Source: Limnospira fusiformis SAG 85.79 (GTDB lineage Bacteria > Cyanobacteriota > Cyanobacteriia > Cyanobacteriales > Microcoleaceae). From it: 64,000 nt of DNA. Position numbers and translations under genes: made by a program. Every line of letters begins with the position of its first letter. Positions within the stretch are counted from its first letter, which is position 1. Under the pieces are notes generated by a model. That model did no database searches, was not told where the DNA came from, and worked only from the letters and a program-made list of their open reading frames with translations. Of this stretch, positions 9,778 through 18,389 are shown piece after piece. Where the stretch lies: contig NZ_CP051185.1 in NCBI RefSeq assembly GCF_012516315.1, forward strand, positions 889,459-953,458. Direction: 5' to 3'.

Positions 9778-11871
9778 GTGGCACGTACCATCCCGCTTGA
9801 GAGAGTACGTAATATCGGCATCGCAGCCCATATCGATGCGGGCAAGACAACCACTACGGAGAGGATTCTATTCTATTCGGGTGTGGTTCACAAAATGGGC
9901 GAGGTTCATGAAGGAACTGCTGTAACGGACTGGATGGCTCAAGAGCGGGAGCGTGGTATTACCATCACGGCTGCCGCCATTAGTACCAGTTGGCTAGATC
10001 ATCGCATTAACATCATTGATACTCCTGGTCACGTTGACTTCACCATTGAAGTAGAACGGTCTATGCGGGTTCTTGATGGGGTGATTGCAGTTTTCTGTTC
10101 TGTCGGTGGCGTACAGCCTCAGTCAGAAACGGTTTGGCGGCAGGCTGAACGCTATCAGGTTCCCCGAATTGCATTCATTAATAAAATGGATCGCACCGGG
10201 GCGGACTTTTTTAAGGTCTATGGTCAAATCCGCGATCGCTTGCGAGCTAATGCAGTACCGATCCAGGTTCCCGTAGGTCGTGAGAGTGACTTTCACGGCT
10301 TGGTAGATCTAGTCGCGATGAAGACTTATCTGTACACCAATGACCTGGGAACTGATATCCAAGTCAGTGATGAGATTCCAGAGGAAGTCCAAGATTTGGT
10401 AGCAGAGTATCGGGAAAAACTCCTAGAAGCTGTAGCCGAAACGGATGAGGCTTTGATGGAGAAATATCTCGAACAGCTCGAAGGTGGGGAAGCTCTCACA
10501 GAAGAAGAAATTCGTCATAGCTTACGTCAAGGGACAATTAAAGGCTTGATTGTTCCGGTAATTTGCGGTTCTTCTTTCAAAAACCGAGGGGTTCAAAGGC
10601 TTCTGGATGCTGTGGTAGACTATCTTCCGGCTCCCACAGAAGTGCCTCCCATTAAAGGGGTACTACCGGACGGAGAAGAGGGGGTTCGCTATGCGGATGA
10701 TGATGCACCGCTATCAGCCTTGGCGTTCAAAGTGATGGCTGATCCTTATGGACGTTTAACTTTTGTGCGGGTCTATTCCGGTGTTCTCCAGAAAGGAAGT
10801 TACATCTACAATGCCACTAAGAACAAGAAAGAGCGGATTTCTCGCTTGATCGTTCTCAAGTCTGATGAACGCATTGAGGTAGAAGAACTCCGAGCCGGGG
10901 ACTTGGGAGCGGCTTTAGGTCTCAAGGATACCCTGACTGGGGATACAATCTGTGATGAAGCCAACTCGATTATCCTGGAGTCCTTATATATCCCAGAGCC
11001 GGTGATTTCGGTGGCGGTAGAACCCAAAACCAAACAGGATATGGAGAAACTCTCCAAGGCTTTGCAGTCCTTATCTGAGGAAGATCCGACTTTCCGGGTA
11101 TCAATTGACTCGGAGACTAACCAAACGGTAATTGCTGGAATGGGTGAACTACACCTGGAAATTCTGGTAGACCGGATGTTACGAGAGTTCAAGGTGGAAG
11201 CTAACATTGGCGCTCCCCAGGTGGCTTACCGTGAGACTATCCGTAAGTCAATTCGCACCGAAGGAAAGTTCATCCGTCAGAGTGGTGGTAAGGGTCAGTA
11301 TGGCCACGTTGTGATTGAATTGGAACCGGGTGAGCCGGGAAGTGGATTTGAATTTGTCTCCAAGATTGTTGGGGGTTCTGTTCCCAAGGAATATATTAAT
11401 CCGGCGGAACAGGGGATGAAGGAAGCCTGCGAGTCCGGTGTGATTGCTGGTTATCCACTCATCGATGTCAAAGCTACTCTGGTGGATGGTTCCTACCATG
11501 AGGTTGACTCCTCGGAAATGGCCTTTAAGATTGCCGGTTCCATGGCGATTAAAAATGGTGTCACCAAGGCTTCACCTGTGCTGTTGGAGCCGATGATGAA
11601 AGTTGAAGTGGAAGTTCCCGAAGATTTCATTGGGAATGTCATCGGGGATCTAAACTCCCGCCGTGGTCAGATTGAGGGTCAGGAAACTGATCAGAGTCAA
11701 TCCATTGCCAAGGTAGTGGCTAAAGTTCCTCTGGCTACAATGTTTGGCTATGCGACGGATATCCGCTCGAAAACTCAAGGCCGGGGGGTCTTCTCGATGG
11801 AGTTTAGCCATTATGAAGAGGTGCCTCGGAGTGTGGCAGAAACTATCATTGCGAAGAGCAAAGGTAACTAG
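9778..11871 (+). CDS. fusA: Translation elongation factor G
   Basis: 697 aa. The GTPase that drives translocation on the ribosome and, with RRF, ribosome recycling. Domain I holds G1 [15 protein letters not shown] (about 17-31), G3 DTPGHVD and G4 NKMD; the switch I region RGITITAAA is intact. Domains II-V follow, with [15 protein letters not shown] in domain III and the C-terminal [16 protein letters not shown] typical of bacterial EF-G. The start is GTG at 9778, supported by a strong Shine-Dalgarno AAAGGAGG just upstream (9765-9772). Third gene of the operon, 69 bp after rpsG. Confidence 0.98.
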   Translation: MARTIPLERVRNIGIAAHIDAGKTTTTERILFYSGVVHKMGEVHEGTAVTDWMAQERERGITITAAAISTSWLDHRINIIDTPGHVDFTIEVERSMRVLDGVIAVFCSVGGVQPQSETVWRQAERYQVPRIAFINKMDRTGADFFKVYGQIRDRLRANAVPIQVPVGRESDFHGLVDLVAMKTYLYTNDLGTDIQVSDEIPEEVQDLVAEYREKLLEAVAETDEALMEKYLEQLEGGEALTEEEIRHSLRQGTIKGLIVPVICGSSFKNRGVQRLLDAVVDYLPAPTEVPPIKGVLPDGEEGVRYADDDAPLSALAFKVMADPYGRLTFVRVYSGVLQKGSYIYNATKNKKERISRLIVLKSDERIEVEELRAGDLGAALGLKDTLTGDTICDEANSIILESLYIPEPVISVAVEPKTKQDMEKLSKALQSLSEEDPTFRVSIDSETNQTVIAGMGELHLEILVDRMLREFKVEANIGAPQVAYRETIRKSIRTEGKFIRQSGGKGQYGHVVIELEPGEPGSGFEFVSKIVGGSVPKEYINPAEQGMKEACESGVIAGYPLIDVKATLVDGSYHEVDSSEMAFKIAGSMAIKNGVTKASPVLLEPMMKVEVEVPEDFIGNVIGDLNSRRGQIEGQETDQSQSIAKVVAKVPLATMFGYATDIRSKTQGRGVFSMEFSHYEEVPRSVAETIIAKSKGN

Positions 11872-11982
11872 AGATTAGGATGGTGGCGCGAGCGCGGTGG
11901 TGGTGTAAACTGCTGCGATCGCACCAACTATGCGGTCTCGAACTTGATCATTCATTACTAGAAGAACAAACGAAACAATAAT

Positions 11983-13212
11983 ATGGCACGCGCAAAATTT
12001 GAACGGAACAAACCTCACGTTAACATTGGTACGATCGGTCACGTTGACCACGGTAAAACCACGCTGACTGCTGCTATCACCATGACATTGGCTGCCTCTG
12101 GTGGTGCTAAAGCTCGTAAGTATGATGATATTGATGCGGCTCCTGAAGAAAAGCAGCGGGGTATTACCATCAATACCGCTCACGTAGAGTATGAAACTGA
12201 ACAACGCCACTATGCTCACGTTGACTGTCCGGGACACGCTGACTATGTGAAAAATATGATCACTGGTGCTGCCCAAATGGATGGTGCAATTCTGGTGGTT
12301 TCAGCGGCTGATGGTCCTATGCCTCAAACCCGTGAACATATCCTGCTGGCGAAACAGGTAGGGGTTCCTAGTATCGTGGTTTTCCTGAACAAAGCCGATA
12401 TGGTAGATGATGAGGAACTACTGGAACTGGTGGAATTGGAAGTTCGCGAACTGCTAAGTTCATACGATTTCCCCGGTGACGATATTCCCATTGTTTCTGG
12501 TTCTGCTTTGAAAGCATTGGACTTTCTGACAGAAAACCCCAAAACTACTCGCGGTGAGAATGATTGGGTTGACAAGATTCATGCTCTGATGGATGAAGTA
12601 GATGCTTATATCCCCACTCCTGAGCGCGATATCGATAAGCCTTTCTTGATGGCTGTGGAAGATGTTTTCTCGATTACTGGTCGGGGTACGGTGTCTACAG
12701 GCCGGATCGAACGGGGTAAAGTCAAGGTGGGTGACACTGTTGAACTGATTGGAATTAAGGATACCCGCACCACTACTGTAACTGGGGCGGAAATGTTCCA
12801 GAAAACTCTTGAGGAGGGGATGGCGGGAGATAACGTCGGTCTACTGCTGCGGGGTATTCAGAAAAATGATGTTCAACGGGGTATGGTAATTGCTAAACCC
12901 AAATCAATTACTCCCCACACTAAGTTTGAGGCGGAAGTTTATATCCTCAAGAAAGAAGAAGGCGGACGGCACACTCCTTTCTTTAAAGGTTATCGTCCTC
13001 AGTTCTATGTACGGACTACTGATGTAACCGGGACTATTGATGAGTTTACCGCTGACGATGGCAGCACCCCGGAAATGGTTATCCCTGGTGACCGGATTAA
13101 TATGACTGTACAACTCATCTGCCCGATCGCTATTGAGCAAGGGATGCGTTTCGCTATCCGTGAGGGTGGTCGTACTGTTGGTGCGGGTGTAGTTGCTAAG
13201 ATTCTGGCTTAG
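11983..13212 (+). CDS. tuf: Translation elongation factor Tu
   Basis: 409 aa, the normal length for cyanobacterial EF-Tu. It delivers aminoacyl-tRNA to the ribosome as a GTP complex. P-loop [10 protein letters not shown] (about 19-28), switch [37 protein letters not shown] and the domain II/III signatures ([31 protein letters not shown]) are all intact. It follows fusA after 111 bp; a separate promoter in the gap is possible but not clear. Only one tuf copy is visible in the window. Confidence 0.98.
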   Translation: MARAKFERNKPHVNIGTIGHVDHGKTTLTAAITMTLAASGGAKARKYDDIDAAPEEKQRGITINTAHVEYETEQRHYAHVDCPGHADYVKNMITGAAQMDGAILVVSAADGPMPQTREHILLAKQVGVPSIVVFLNKADMVDDEELLELVELEVRELLSSYDFPGDDIPIVSGSALKALDFLTENPKTTRGENDWVDKIHALMDEVDAYIPTPERDIDKPFLMAVEDVFSITGRGTVSTGRIERGKVKVGDTVELIGIKDTRTTTVTGAEMFQKTLEEGMAGDNVGLLLRGIQKNDVQRGMVIAKPKSITPHTKFEAEVYILKKEEGGRHTPFFKGYRPQFYVRTTDVTGTIDEFTADDGSTPEMVIPGDRINMTVQLICPIAIEQGMRFAIREGGRTVGAGVVAKILA

Positions 13213-13216
13213 AACT

Positions 13217-13290
13217 AGAATCCGATCGCTAGATTCTGAACTGATCAATTAAGTGGCAGGAAAGTGCTCCGAGTTGAGGACACTTTTCTG
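13217..13290 (+). promoter_or_regulatory. Two hairpins in the tuf-rpsJ spacer
   Basis: A dyad AGAATC/GATTCT lies at 13217-13237. A second, AAAGTG-c-TCC paired with GGA-CACTTT, spans 13261-13287. Neither is followed by a clean U-tract, so partial termination or mRNA processing between tuf and rpsJ is more likely than full termination. Confidence 0.35.
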
Positions 13291-13349
13291 CTCTCTCTGA
13301 CCTTGCTTATTTAATTCAACTGAACCTCGAAAACTAAACAATTGAGACC

Positions 13350-13667
13350 ATGGCTACCATTCAGCAGCAAAAAATTCGCATCCGTCTTAAAGCCTTCGAT
13401 CGCCGCTTACTTGATACCTCCTGCGAGAAGATCGTCGATACGGCTAACCGCACCGGAGCTACGGCCCTCGGTCCGATTCCTTTACCAACTAAAAGACGCA
13501 TTTACTGTGTCCTACGTTCTCCCCACGTTGATAAGGATTCACGAGAACATTTTGAAACCCGGACTCACCGCCGCATTATTGATATTTATCAACCTTCCTC
13601 AAAAACAATTGATGCTCTCATGAAACTCGATTTACCCGCTGGGGTGGATATTGAGGTGAAATTGTAG
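13350..13667 (+). CDS. rpsJ: 30S ribosomal protein S10
   Basis: 105 aa, full length. S10 is a head protein of the 30S subunit and, with NusB, part of the transcription antitermination complex. [20 protein letters not shown] at the N-terminus and [38 protein letters not shown] in the middle are diagnostic. In cyanobacteria rpsJ follows tuf rather than heading the S10 operon, as here. An overlapping frame starting at 13342 is a shadow. Confidence 0.97.
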   Translation: MATIQQQKIRIRLKAFDRRLLDTSCEKIVDTANRTGATALGPIPLPTKRRIYCVLRSPHVDKDSREHFETRTHRRIIDIYQPSSKTIDALMKLDLPAGVDIEVKL

Positions 13668-13772
13668 GGTCACTAGGGGCGATCGCTCTTCAATATATTC
13701 GGTGATCGAAACAGGGGTCGTCCGAAATCGGCTAAAGTATAAAGAAAGAAGCGCACACTGTACTAAGGGACA

Positions 13773-14414
13773 ATGGCATCATCTTCCTCTCTTGCTGTTC
13801 GAGAACTTCCCCTGTTTCCTCTACCGGAAGTGGTTCTGTTTCCACATCGACCCCTACCTTTACATATTTTCGAGTTCCGTTATCGAATTATGATGAACAC
13901 TATCCTAGACGGCGATCGTCGCTTTGGGGTTTTGATGTTCGATCCTACTCAAGGACAAGTGGCTTCGGTAGGCTGCTGTGCTGAGGTCATTCAGTATCAG
14001 CGTTTACCTGATGATCGCATGAAAATTGTGACCTTGGGACAACAACGATTTCGCGTCCTCGAAGCTGTCCGGGAAAAGCCTTATCTGGTTGGTTTGGTGG
14101 AATGGATCGAAGATGAGCCACCAACTACCGATCTTAGACCTTTGGCTAAGGATGTGGCTAATTTACTGCGAGATGTGGTTCATCTTTCCAGTAAGTTAAT
14201 GGATCAGCCCATCGAATTACCCGATGATATTCCTGATTTACCCACAGAGTTATCCTACTGGGTTGCTAGTAACCTCTATGGGGTGGCAGCGGAACAACAG
14301 ATGCTTTTAGAAATGCAGGATACTGTAGCTCGTTTGGAAAGGGAAGCTGAAATTCTGACTTCAACTCGCAATCATTTAGCTGCTAGAACTGTGTTAAAGG
14401 ATGCCCTAAATTAG
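13773..14414 (+). CDS. LON peptidase substrate-binding domain protein
   Basis: 213 aa. It matches the stand-alone N-terminal (substrate-recognition) domain of Lon proteases: LPLFPLPEVVLFPHRPLPLH and IFEFRYRIMM near residues 12-42, followed by FGVLMFDP. There is no AAA+ ATPase or Ser-Lys protease domain, so it is not itself a protease; the role of these single-domain proteins in cyanobacteria is not established. The C-terminal third is helical and charged. ATG at 13773 sits about 105 bp after rpsJ with its own upstream AT-rich stretch, so it may or may not belong to the ribosomal transcription unit. Confidence 0.88.
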   Translation: MASSSSLAVRELPLFPLPEVVLFPHRPLPLHIFEFRYRIMMNTILDGDRRFGVLMFDPTQGQVASVGCCAEVIQYQRLPDDRMKIVTLGQQRFRVLEAVREKPYLVGLVEWIEDEPPTTDLRPLAKDVANLLRDVVHLSSKLMDQPIELPDDIPDLPTELSYWVASNLYGVAAEQQMLLEMQDTVARLEREAEILTSTRNHLAARTVLKDALN

Positions 14415-14445
14415 GGCAGTAGTTGACAGACCAAGCCTGCCTCAT

Positions 14446-14486
14446 GAGACAAGGCAGCCCTTGTCTCTACGGCGGCGGGATTTTTT
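14446..14486 (+). terminator. Hairpin and T-tract after the LON-domain gene
   Basis: A perfect 9-bp stem GAGACAAGG-cagc-CCTTGTCTC (14446-14467) is followed after a short gap by GGGATTTTTT (to 14486). The T-run is about 13 nt from the stem, so efficiency is uncertain. Confidence 0.45.
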
Positions 14487-14527
14487 CGTTAATATTCTGC
14501 GCCTGGGCTTATTTATCCAGATTAAAT

Positions 14528-15809
14528 GTTGAAAAAAAAATCAACACCCCTCGCGCCCAGCCTCACCCGGAAAAGGGGCTTGACTTAGTGAGTGAGTTGG
14601 GGTAGTATATTTATATAATGGAAATCTGTGCTTAAAAAATATTTTGGTCAAGCCTCCCATTATAAGGAATTACCTCCCAGCTTACCATAATTTCCCGCCA
14701 CCTGTCAACCCATCTACGGGCGGCGACATTAATTTTTGTTGAAAAAAAAATCAACACTCCTCGCGCCCAGCCTCACCCGGAAAAGGGGCTTGACTTAGTG
14801 AGCGAGTTGGGGTAGTATGTTTATACAATGGAAATCTGTGCTTAAAAAATATTTTGGTCAAGCCTCCCATTATAAGGAATTACCTCCCAGCCTACCATAA
14901 TTTCCCGCCACCTGTCAACCCCTCCACGGGCGGCGCAATTAATTTTTGTTGAAAAAAAAATCAACACTCCTCGCGCCCAGCCTCACCCGGAAAAGGGGCT
15001 TGACTTAGTGAGCGAGTTGGGGTAGTATATTTATATAATGGAAATCTGTGCTTAAAAAATATTTTGGTCAAGCCTCCCATTATCAAAAATTACCTCCCAG
15101 CCTACCATAATTTCCCGCCACCTGTCAACCCCTCCACGGGTGGCGACATTAATTTTTGTTGAAAAAAAAAATCAACACCCCCTCGCGCCCAGCCTCACCC
15201 GGAAAAGGGGCTTGACTTAGTGAGCGAGTTGGGGTAGTATGTTTATACAATGGAAATCTGTGCTTAAAAAATATTTTGGTCAAACCTCCCATTATAAGGA
15301 ATTACCTCCCAGCTTACCATAATTTCCCGCCACCTGTCAACCCCTCCACGGGCGGCGCAATTAATTTTTGTTGAAAAAAAAATCAACACTCCCTCGCGCC
15401 CAGCCTCACCCGGAAAAGGGGCTTGACTTAGTGAGCGAGTTGGGGTAGTATGTTTATACAATGGAAATCTGTGCTTAAAAAATATTTTGGTCAAGCCTCC
15501 CATTATCAAAAATTACCTCCCAGCCTACCATAATTTCCCGCCACCTGTCAACCCCTCCACGGGTGGCGCAATTAATTTTTGTTGAAAAAAAAATCAACAC
15601 CCCCTCGCGCCCAGCCTCACCCGGAAAAGGGGCTTGACTTAGTGAGCGAGTTGGGGTAGTATATTTATATAATGGAAATCTGTGCTTAAAAAATATTTTG
15701 GTCAAGCCTCCCATTATAAGGAATTACCTCCCAGCCTACCATAATTTCCCGCCACCTGTCAACCCCTCCACGGGTGGCGACATTAATTTTTGTTGAAAAA
15801 AAAATCAAC
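14528..15809 (+). repeat. Six tandem copies of a 210-212 bp unit
   Basis: Units begin at 14528, 14738, 14948, 15158, 15370 and 15581, each with GTTGAAAAAAAAATCAAC; a seventh copy of this 18-mer closes the array at 15792-15809. Each unit holds TTGACT-17 bp-TAGTAT (14580-14608 in unit 1), then two CCTCCC motifs, then a CCGCC/GG(C or T)GG stem followed by ATTAATTTTT. Units differ at a few positions, alternating between TATATTTATATAATGG and TATGTTTATACAATGG forms. The array fills the space between the LON gene (+) and pheA (-). Confidence 0.95.
14580..14608 (+). promoter_or_regulatory. Promoter-like site in repeat unit 1 (recurs in each unit)
   Basis: TTGACT (14580-14585) and TAGTAT (14603-14608) have a 17-bp spacer, which fits a sigma-70 promoter on the plus strand. 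The same arrangement recurs about every 210 bp through the array. Confidence 0.5.
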
Positions 15810-16659
15810 ATGGGGATTGTGGTTGATGGTTAAGAATGCTATAACTGCCAAAAATTTTGAGAGTTTCGGTGTGAGTTTTGAGTTCTTGCAAAGCCGATCG
15901 CACGGATTGATGATCAGTGTTAGCCTCAATATCAATAAAGAACAAATAATCGCCAAGCGATCGCTTAGTAGGACGGGACTCAATGCGACTTAGATTAATA
16001 TTGCGTTGGGCAAAAATCTGTAATGGTTTAACCAAAGCACCAGGAACATTAGCGGGAACACTAAAAGCTAAGGAAGTATAATTACCCCCAGGCCAAGGCT
16101 GTAAACTGACGACCCAGAATCGGGTACAATTGTCAGGATAATCATTAATTGGATGAGCCAAAATAGGTAACTGATAAAGTTCAGCAGCGCGTCCAGATGC
16201 GATCGCAGCGGTAGTAGTTTCCTGCAAATATTGTAGTGCTTCTGTAGTGGAATTAGTAGGGATAGCCTGAACATTAGGGAGAAATTTTTCGAGCCATCCC
16301 TGACACTGAGCCAAGGCTTGCGGGTGGGAGTAGACAGTTTTAATGTCTGCTAATCCCTGAGCGTTAGATAGTAAAGCGTGGGAAATAGGTAAAACCAGGC
16401 CCTTTTGAATGCGAATTAGATCTAGCTTCCAGATAGCATCAAGGGTAATAGTAACACTACCCTCAATAGAATTTTCGACGGGAACGACTCCGAGAGCGAC
16501 ATCACCGTTAGCGACGGCTTGTAGAGTTTGGGTGATACTAGGATAAGGACATAGTAAAGGCCTATGTCCTGTAGTTTGGGTTAGATAGTCGGCATAAACC
16601 AGAGTCGCCGCCTCAGCATAAGTACCTGGGGGGCCTAAATGAGCAATAGAGACAGTCAT
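15805..16659 (-). CDS. pheA: Prephenate dehydratase
   Basis: 284 aa from ATG at 16659 (an upstream GTG at 16668 is less likely). Converts prephenate to phenylpyruvate in phenylalanine synthesis. The catalytic domain starts at IAHLGPPGTYAEAA and contains VPVENSIEGSV and the NCTRF motif (DNCTRFWVVSLQPWPGG). The C-terminal ACT domain carries ESRPTK, the phenylalanine-sensing signature, so feedback inhibition is expected. There is no chorismate mutase domain: this is the monofunctional form. Its TGA stop (15805-15807) lies inside the terminal 18-mer of the 210-bp repeat array, so the repeat borders or has replaced the gene's native 3' end. Confidence 0.93.
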   Translation of the reverse strand: MTVSIAHLGPPGTYAEAATLVYADYLTQTTGHRPLLCPYPSITQTLQAVANGDVALGVVPVENSIEGSVTITLDAIWKLDLIRIQKGLVLPISHALLSNAQGLADIKTVYSHPQALAQCQGWLEKFLPNVQAIPTNSTTEALQYLQETTTAAIASGRAAELYQLPILAHPINDYPDNCTRFWVVSLQPWPGGNYTSLAFSVPANVPGALVKPLQIFAQRNINLSRIESRPTKRSLGDYLFFIDIEANTDHQSVRSALQELKTHTETLKIFGSYSILNHQPQSPC

Positions 16660-16668
16660 TGTAACCAC

Positions 16669-16984
16669 TAATCAATTAAATTTAGGTTGGTATGGTGTGA
16701 GGTTTGGGGGAGTGTGAACAGGGGTCGAAGGCGGTCTATTGAGTTGAACTTGGCTTATTTAGGACCAGTAGGGTAGGGATAAATGGACTCTCCCCAATTG
16801 AGGTTGTTGTAATTCTTTACAAGGTTCTCATCAATATGATGGTTATGATGGAAAGACTAAACGCCAAAACCCCAATCTAAGAATAATCTAAGACTACTTG
16901 AGGACTTGGGGTGATGGCAGTCACGTTCAAAAAAGTTAATTTTTGTTAATGTAGGTTAACAACTGTTGATTTATACCGTCTCCC
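16669..16984. other. Divergent promoter region, pheA / DUF1997 gene
   Basis: This gap must hold promoters for both divergent genes. Visible are the dyad TTGTAA-ttct-TTACAA near 16806-16821 and direct repeats GTTAATTTTTGTTAATGTAG...GTTAAC just before the DUF1997 start (about 16936-16962), either of which could be an operator. No consensus promoter is clear. Confidence 0.35.
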
Positions 16985-17602
16985 ATGCTTAATAGATTTA
17001 CAGCTTCCCAATCGGTGGAAATTGCGGTAGGTGAGCAAAGTATTCCGATCCAGCACTATTTACGTCAGCCCCAACGTTTGGTGAACGCCTTAGTTGATCC
17101 AAATAGGCTACAGAGGTTGGAGGCGGACTGCTTTCGCTTAAAAATGCGTCCCCTGTCATTTATGATGCTGACCATTCAACCGACAGTAGATATGAAAGTA
17201 TCAGCTTTGGCGAATGGAACGGTAAGGTTGCGATCGCGGGGTTGTGAAATTCGGGGTATTGAATACATTAACCAGAGGTTTTCGCTGAACCTATATGGCA
17301 GATTAGCGCCGTACAAAATCAATGGTATCACCTATCTGAGGGGTCAAGCGGATCTTGAGGTACAGGTGGAGGTCCCCTACCCGTTGTCGCTAACTCCTAA
17401 ACCGATAATTGAAGCCACTGGAAACGGTTTGCTTAAAAGCGTTTTATTAACGATAAAACAGCGATTAATGCACAATTTATTATCGGACTATGAGCGATGG
17501 ACTTGTGAGGTACAGGAGCAAGAAATTGCCACCCAACCCAATAGTCAAGTGGTTGTCGGGGGGAGTTCCGCAGTCAGTCATGATTCTCACCAGCCCACTT
17601 AG
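16985..17602 (+). CDS. DUF1997 family protein
   Basis: 205 aa. It resembles the DUF1997 family, which is conserved in cyanobacteria and plastid-bearing plants and has no established activity. The body (about residues 20-165) consists of alternating beta segments with YLRQPQRLVNALVDPNRL, FRLKMRPLSFMMLTIQP and LYGRLAPYKINGITYLRG; the last 40 residues are polar and variable. No signal peptide or membrane segment is seen. The stop codon runs straight into AGTTAACCCGCCCCCG, a 16-bp repeat that recurs at the end of rnhB. Confidence 0.75.
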   Translation: MLNRFTASQSVEIAVGEQSIPIQHYLRQPQRLVNALVDPNRLQRLEADCFRLKMRPLSFMMLTIQPTVDMKVSALANGTVRLRSRGCEIRGIEYINQRFSLNLYGRLAPYKINGITYLRGQADLEVQVEVPYPLSLTPKPIIEATGNGLLKSVLLTIKQRLMHNLLSDYERWTCEVQEQEIATQPNSQVVVGGSSAVSHDSHQPT

Positions 17603-17732
17603 TTAACCCGCCCCCGCCTTAACGGTAGGGGGTTGTAGGGTGCGTGAGATTTGTATGATGGCATGGAAAACCCGGACACTAGGGACTGCGGGGCAGGCGG
17701 GTGGGTGCGTCACTGAGTTAACCCGCCCCCGA
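17601..17732. repeat. REP-like segment bounded by 16-bp direct repeats
   Basis: AGTTAACCCGCCCCCG occurs at about 17601 and again at about 17717. Between them lie two GGTGCGT cores of the dispersed family also seen near 4739 and 21539. The right copy encodes the last residues and stop of rnhB. Confidence 0.65.
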
Positions 17733-18389
17733 CTCGAAATATTGACGGACGGGAGCAAAGGAGAAGCGATGGTGAAAACAAGGACCATAAGATTGTAAGG
17801 CTTGTTTATGTTGTTTAGTGCCGTATCCCTTGTGTTGAGCGAAACCATATTGTGGGTAAGTGCGATCTAAGCGGGTCATAAGTTCATCACGCCATACCTT
17901 AGCGACAATACTAGAGGCGGCGATGACAACACAATGGCTATCCCCTTTGACGATCGCCTGTTGTGGGATAGACAGATTGGGGATAAGTCTGTTCCCATCA
18001 ACCAAACAAAATTGTGGTGGCGGTTGCAATTTAAGAATCGATCGCCGCATAGCGAGTTGGGTAGCTTGTAAAATATTTAGGCGGTCTATTTCCCGTGCCG
18101 AAGCCCAACCAATTTGACAAGCGATCGCCTTAGATCTAATTAAAGTAGATAAACTGAGGCGATCGTTGTGGGTCAATTTTTTACTATCTTTAACCCCAGC
18201 CGCAGCAAGTTCTAAGATAGTTGTTTCTGACAGTTGTACAGCCGCCGCTACCACCGGGCCAAACCAAGCTCCTCTTCCCACCTCATCTATACCAGCCACA
18301 GCAGTCCAGGAAAGTTGTTCAATGGGGTTATTTTCCCCCTGAATAAACAGGGGTAGGGAAGCGGATAGGTAGGGATAAGGGATACTCAC
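17718..18389 (-). CDS. rnhB: Ribonuclease HII
   Basis: 223 aa. Cleaves the RNA strand of RNA-DNA hybrids and removes misincorporated ribonucleotides. The N-terminal catalytic motif AGIDEVGRGAWFGPVVAA supplies the first Asp and Glu; DSKKLT and LVDGNRLIP (catalytic Asp) follow, then KGDSHCVVIAASSIVAKVWRD. It starts with GTG at 18389, overlapping the rne stop by four bases (GTGA), which implies translational coupling in an rne-rnhB operon. The last few residues (SGAG) and the TAA are encoded in a dispersed repeat. Confidence 0.95.
   Translation of the reverse strand: MSIPYPYLSASLPLFIQGENNPIEQLSWTAVAGIDEVGRGAWFGPVVAAAVQLSETTILELAAAGVKDSKKLTHNDRLSLSTLIRSKAIACQIGWASAREIDRLNILQATQLAMRRSILKLQPPPQFCLVDGNRLIPNLSIPQQAIVKGDSHCVVIAASSIVAKVWRDELMTRLDRTYPQYGFAQHKGYGTKQHKQALQSYGPCFHHRFSFAPVRQYFESGAG

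Noticed and set aside
15264..15714. Two near-identical minus-strand frames of about 80 codons in the 210-bp repeats
   Set aside because: They exist only because the repeat is open in that frame; no start context, and their similarity reflects the repeat.
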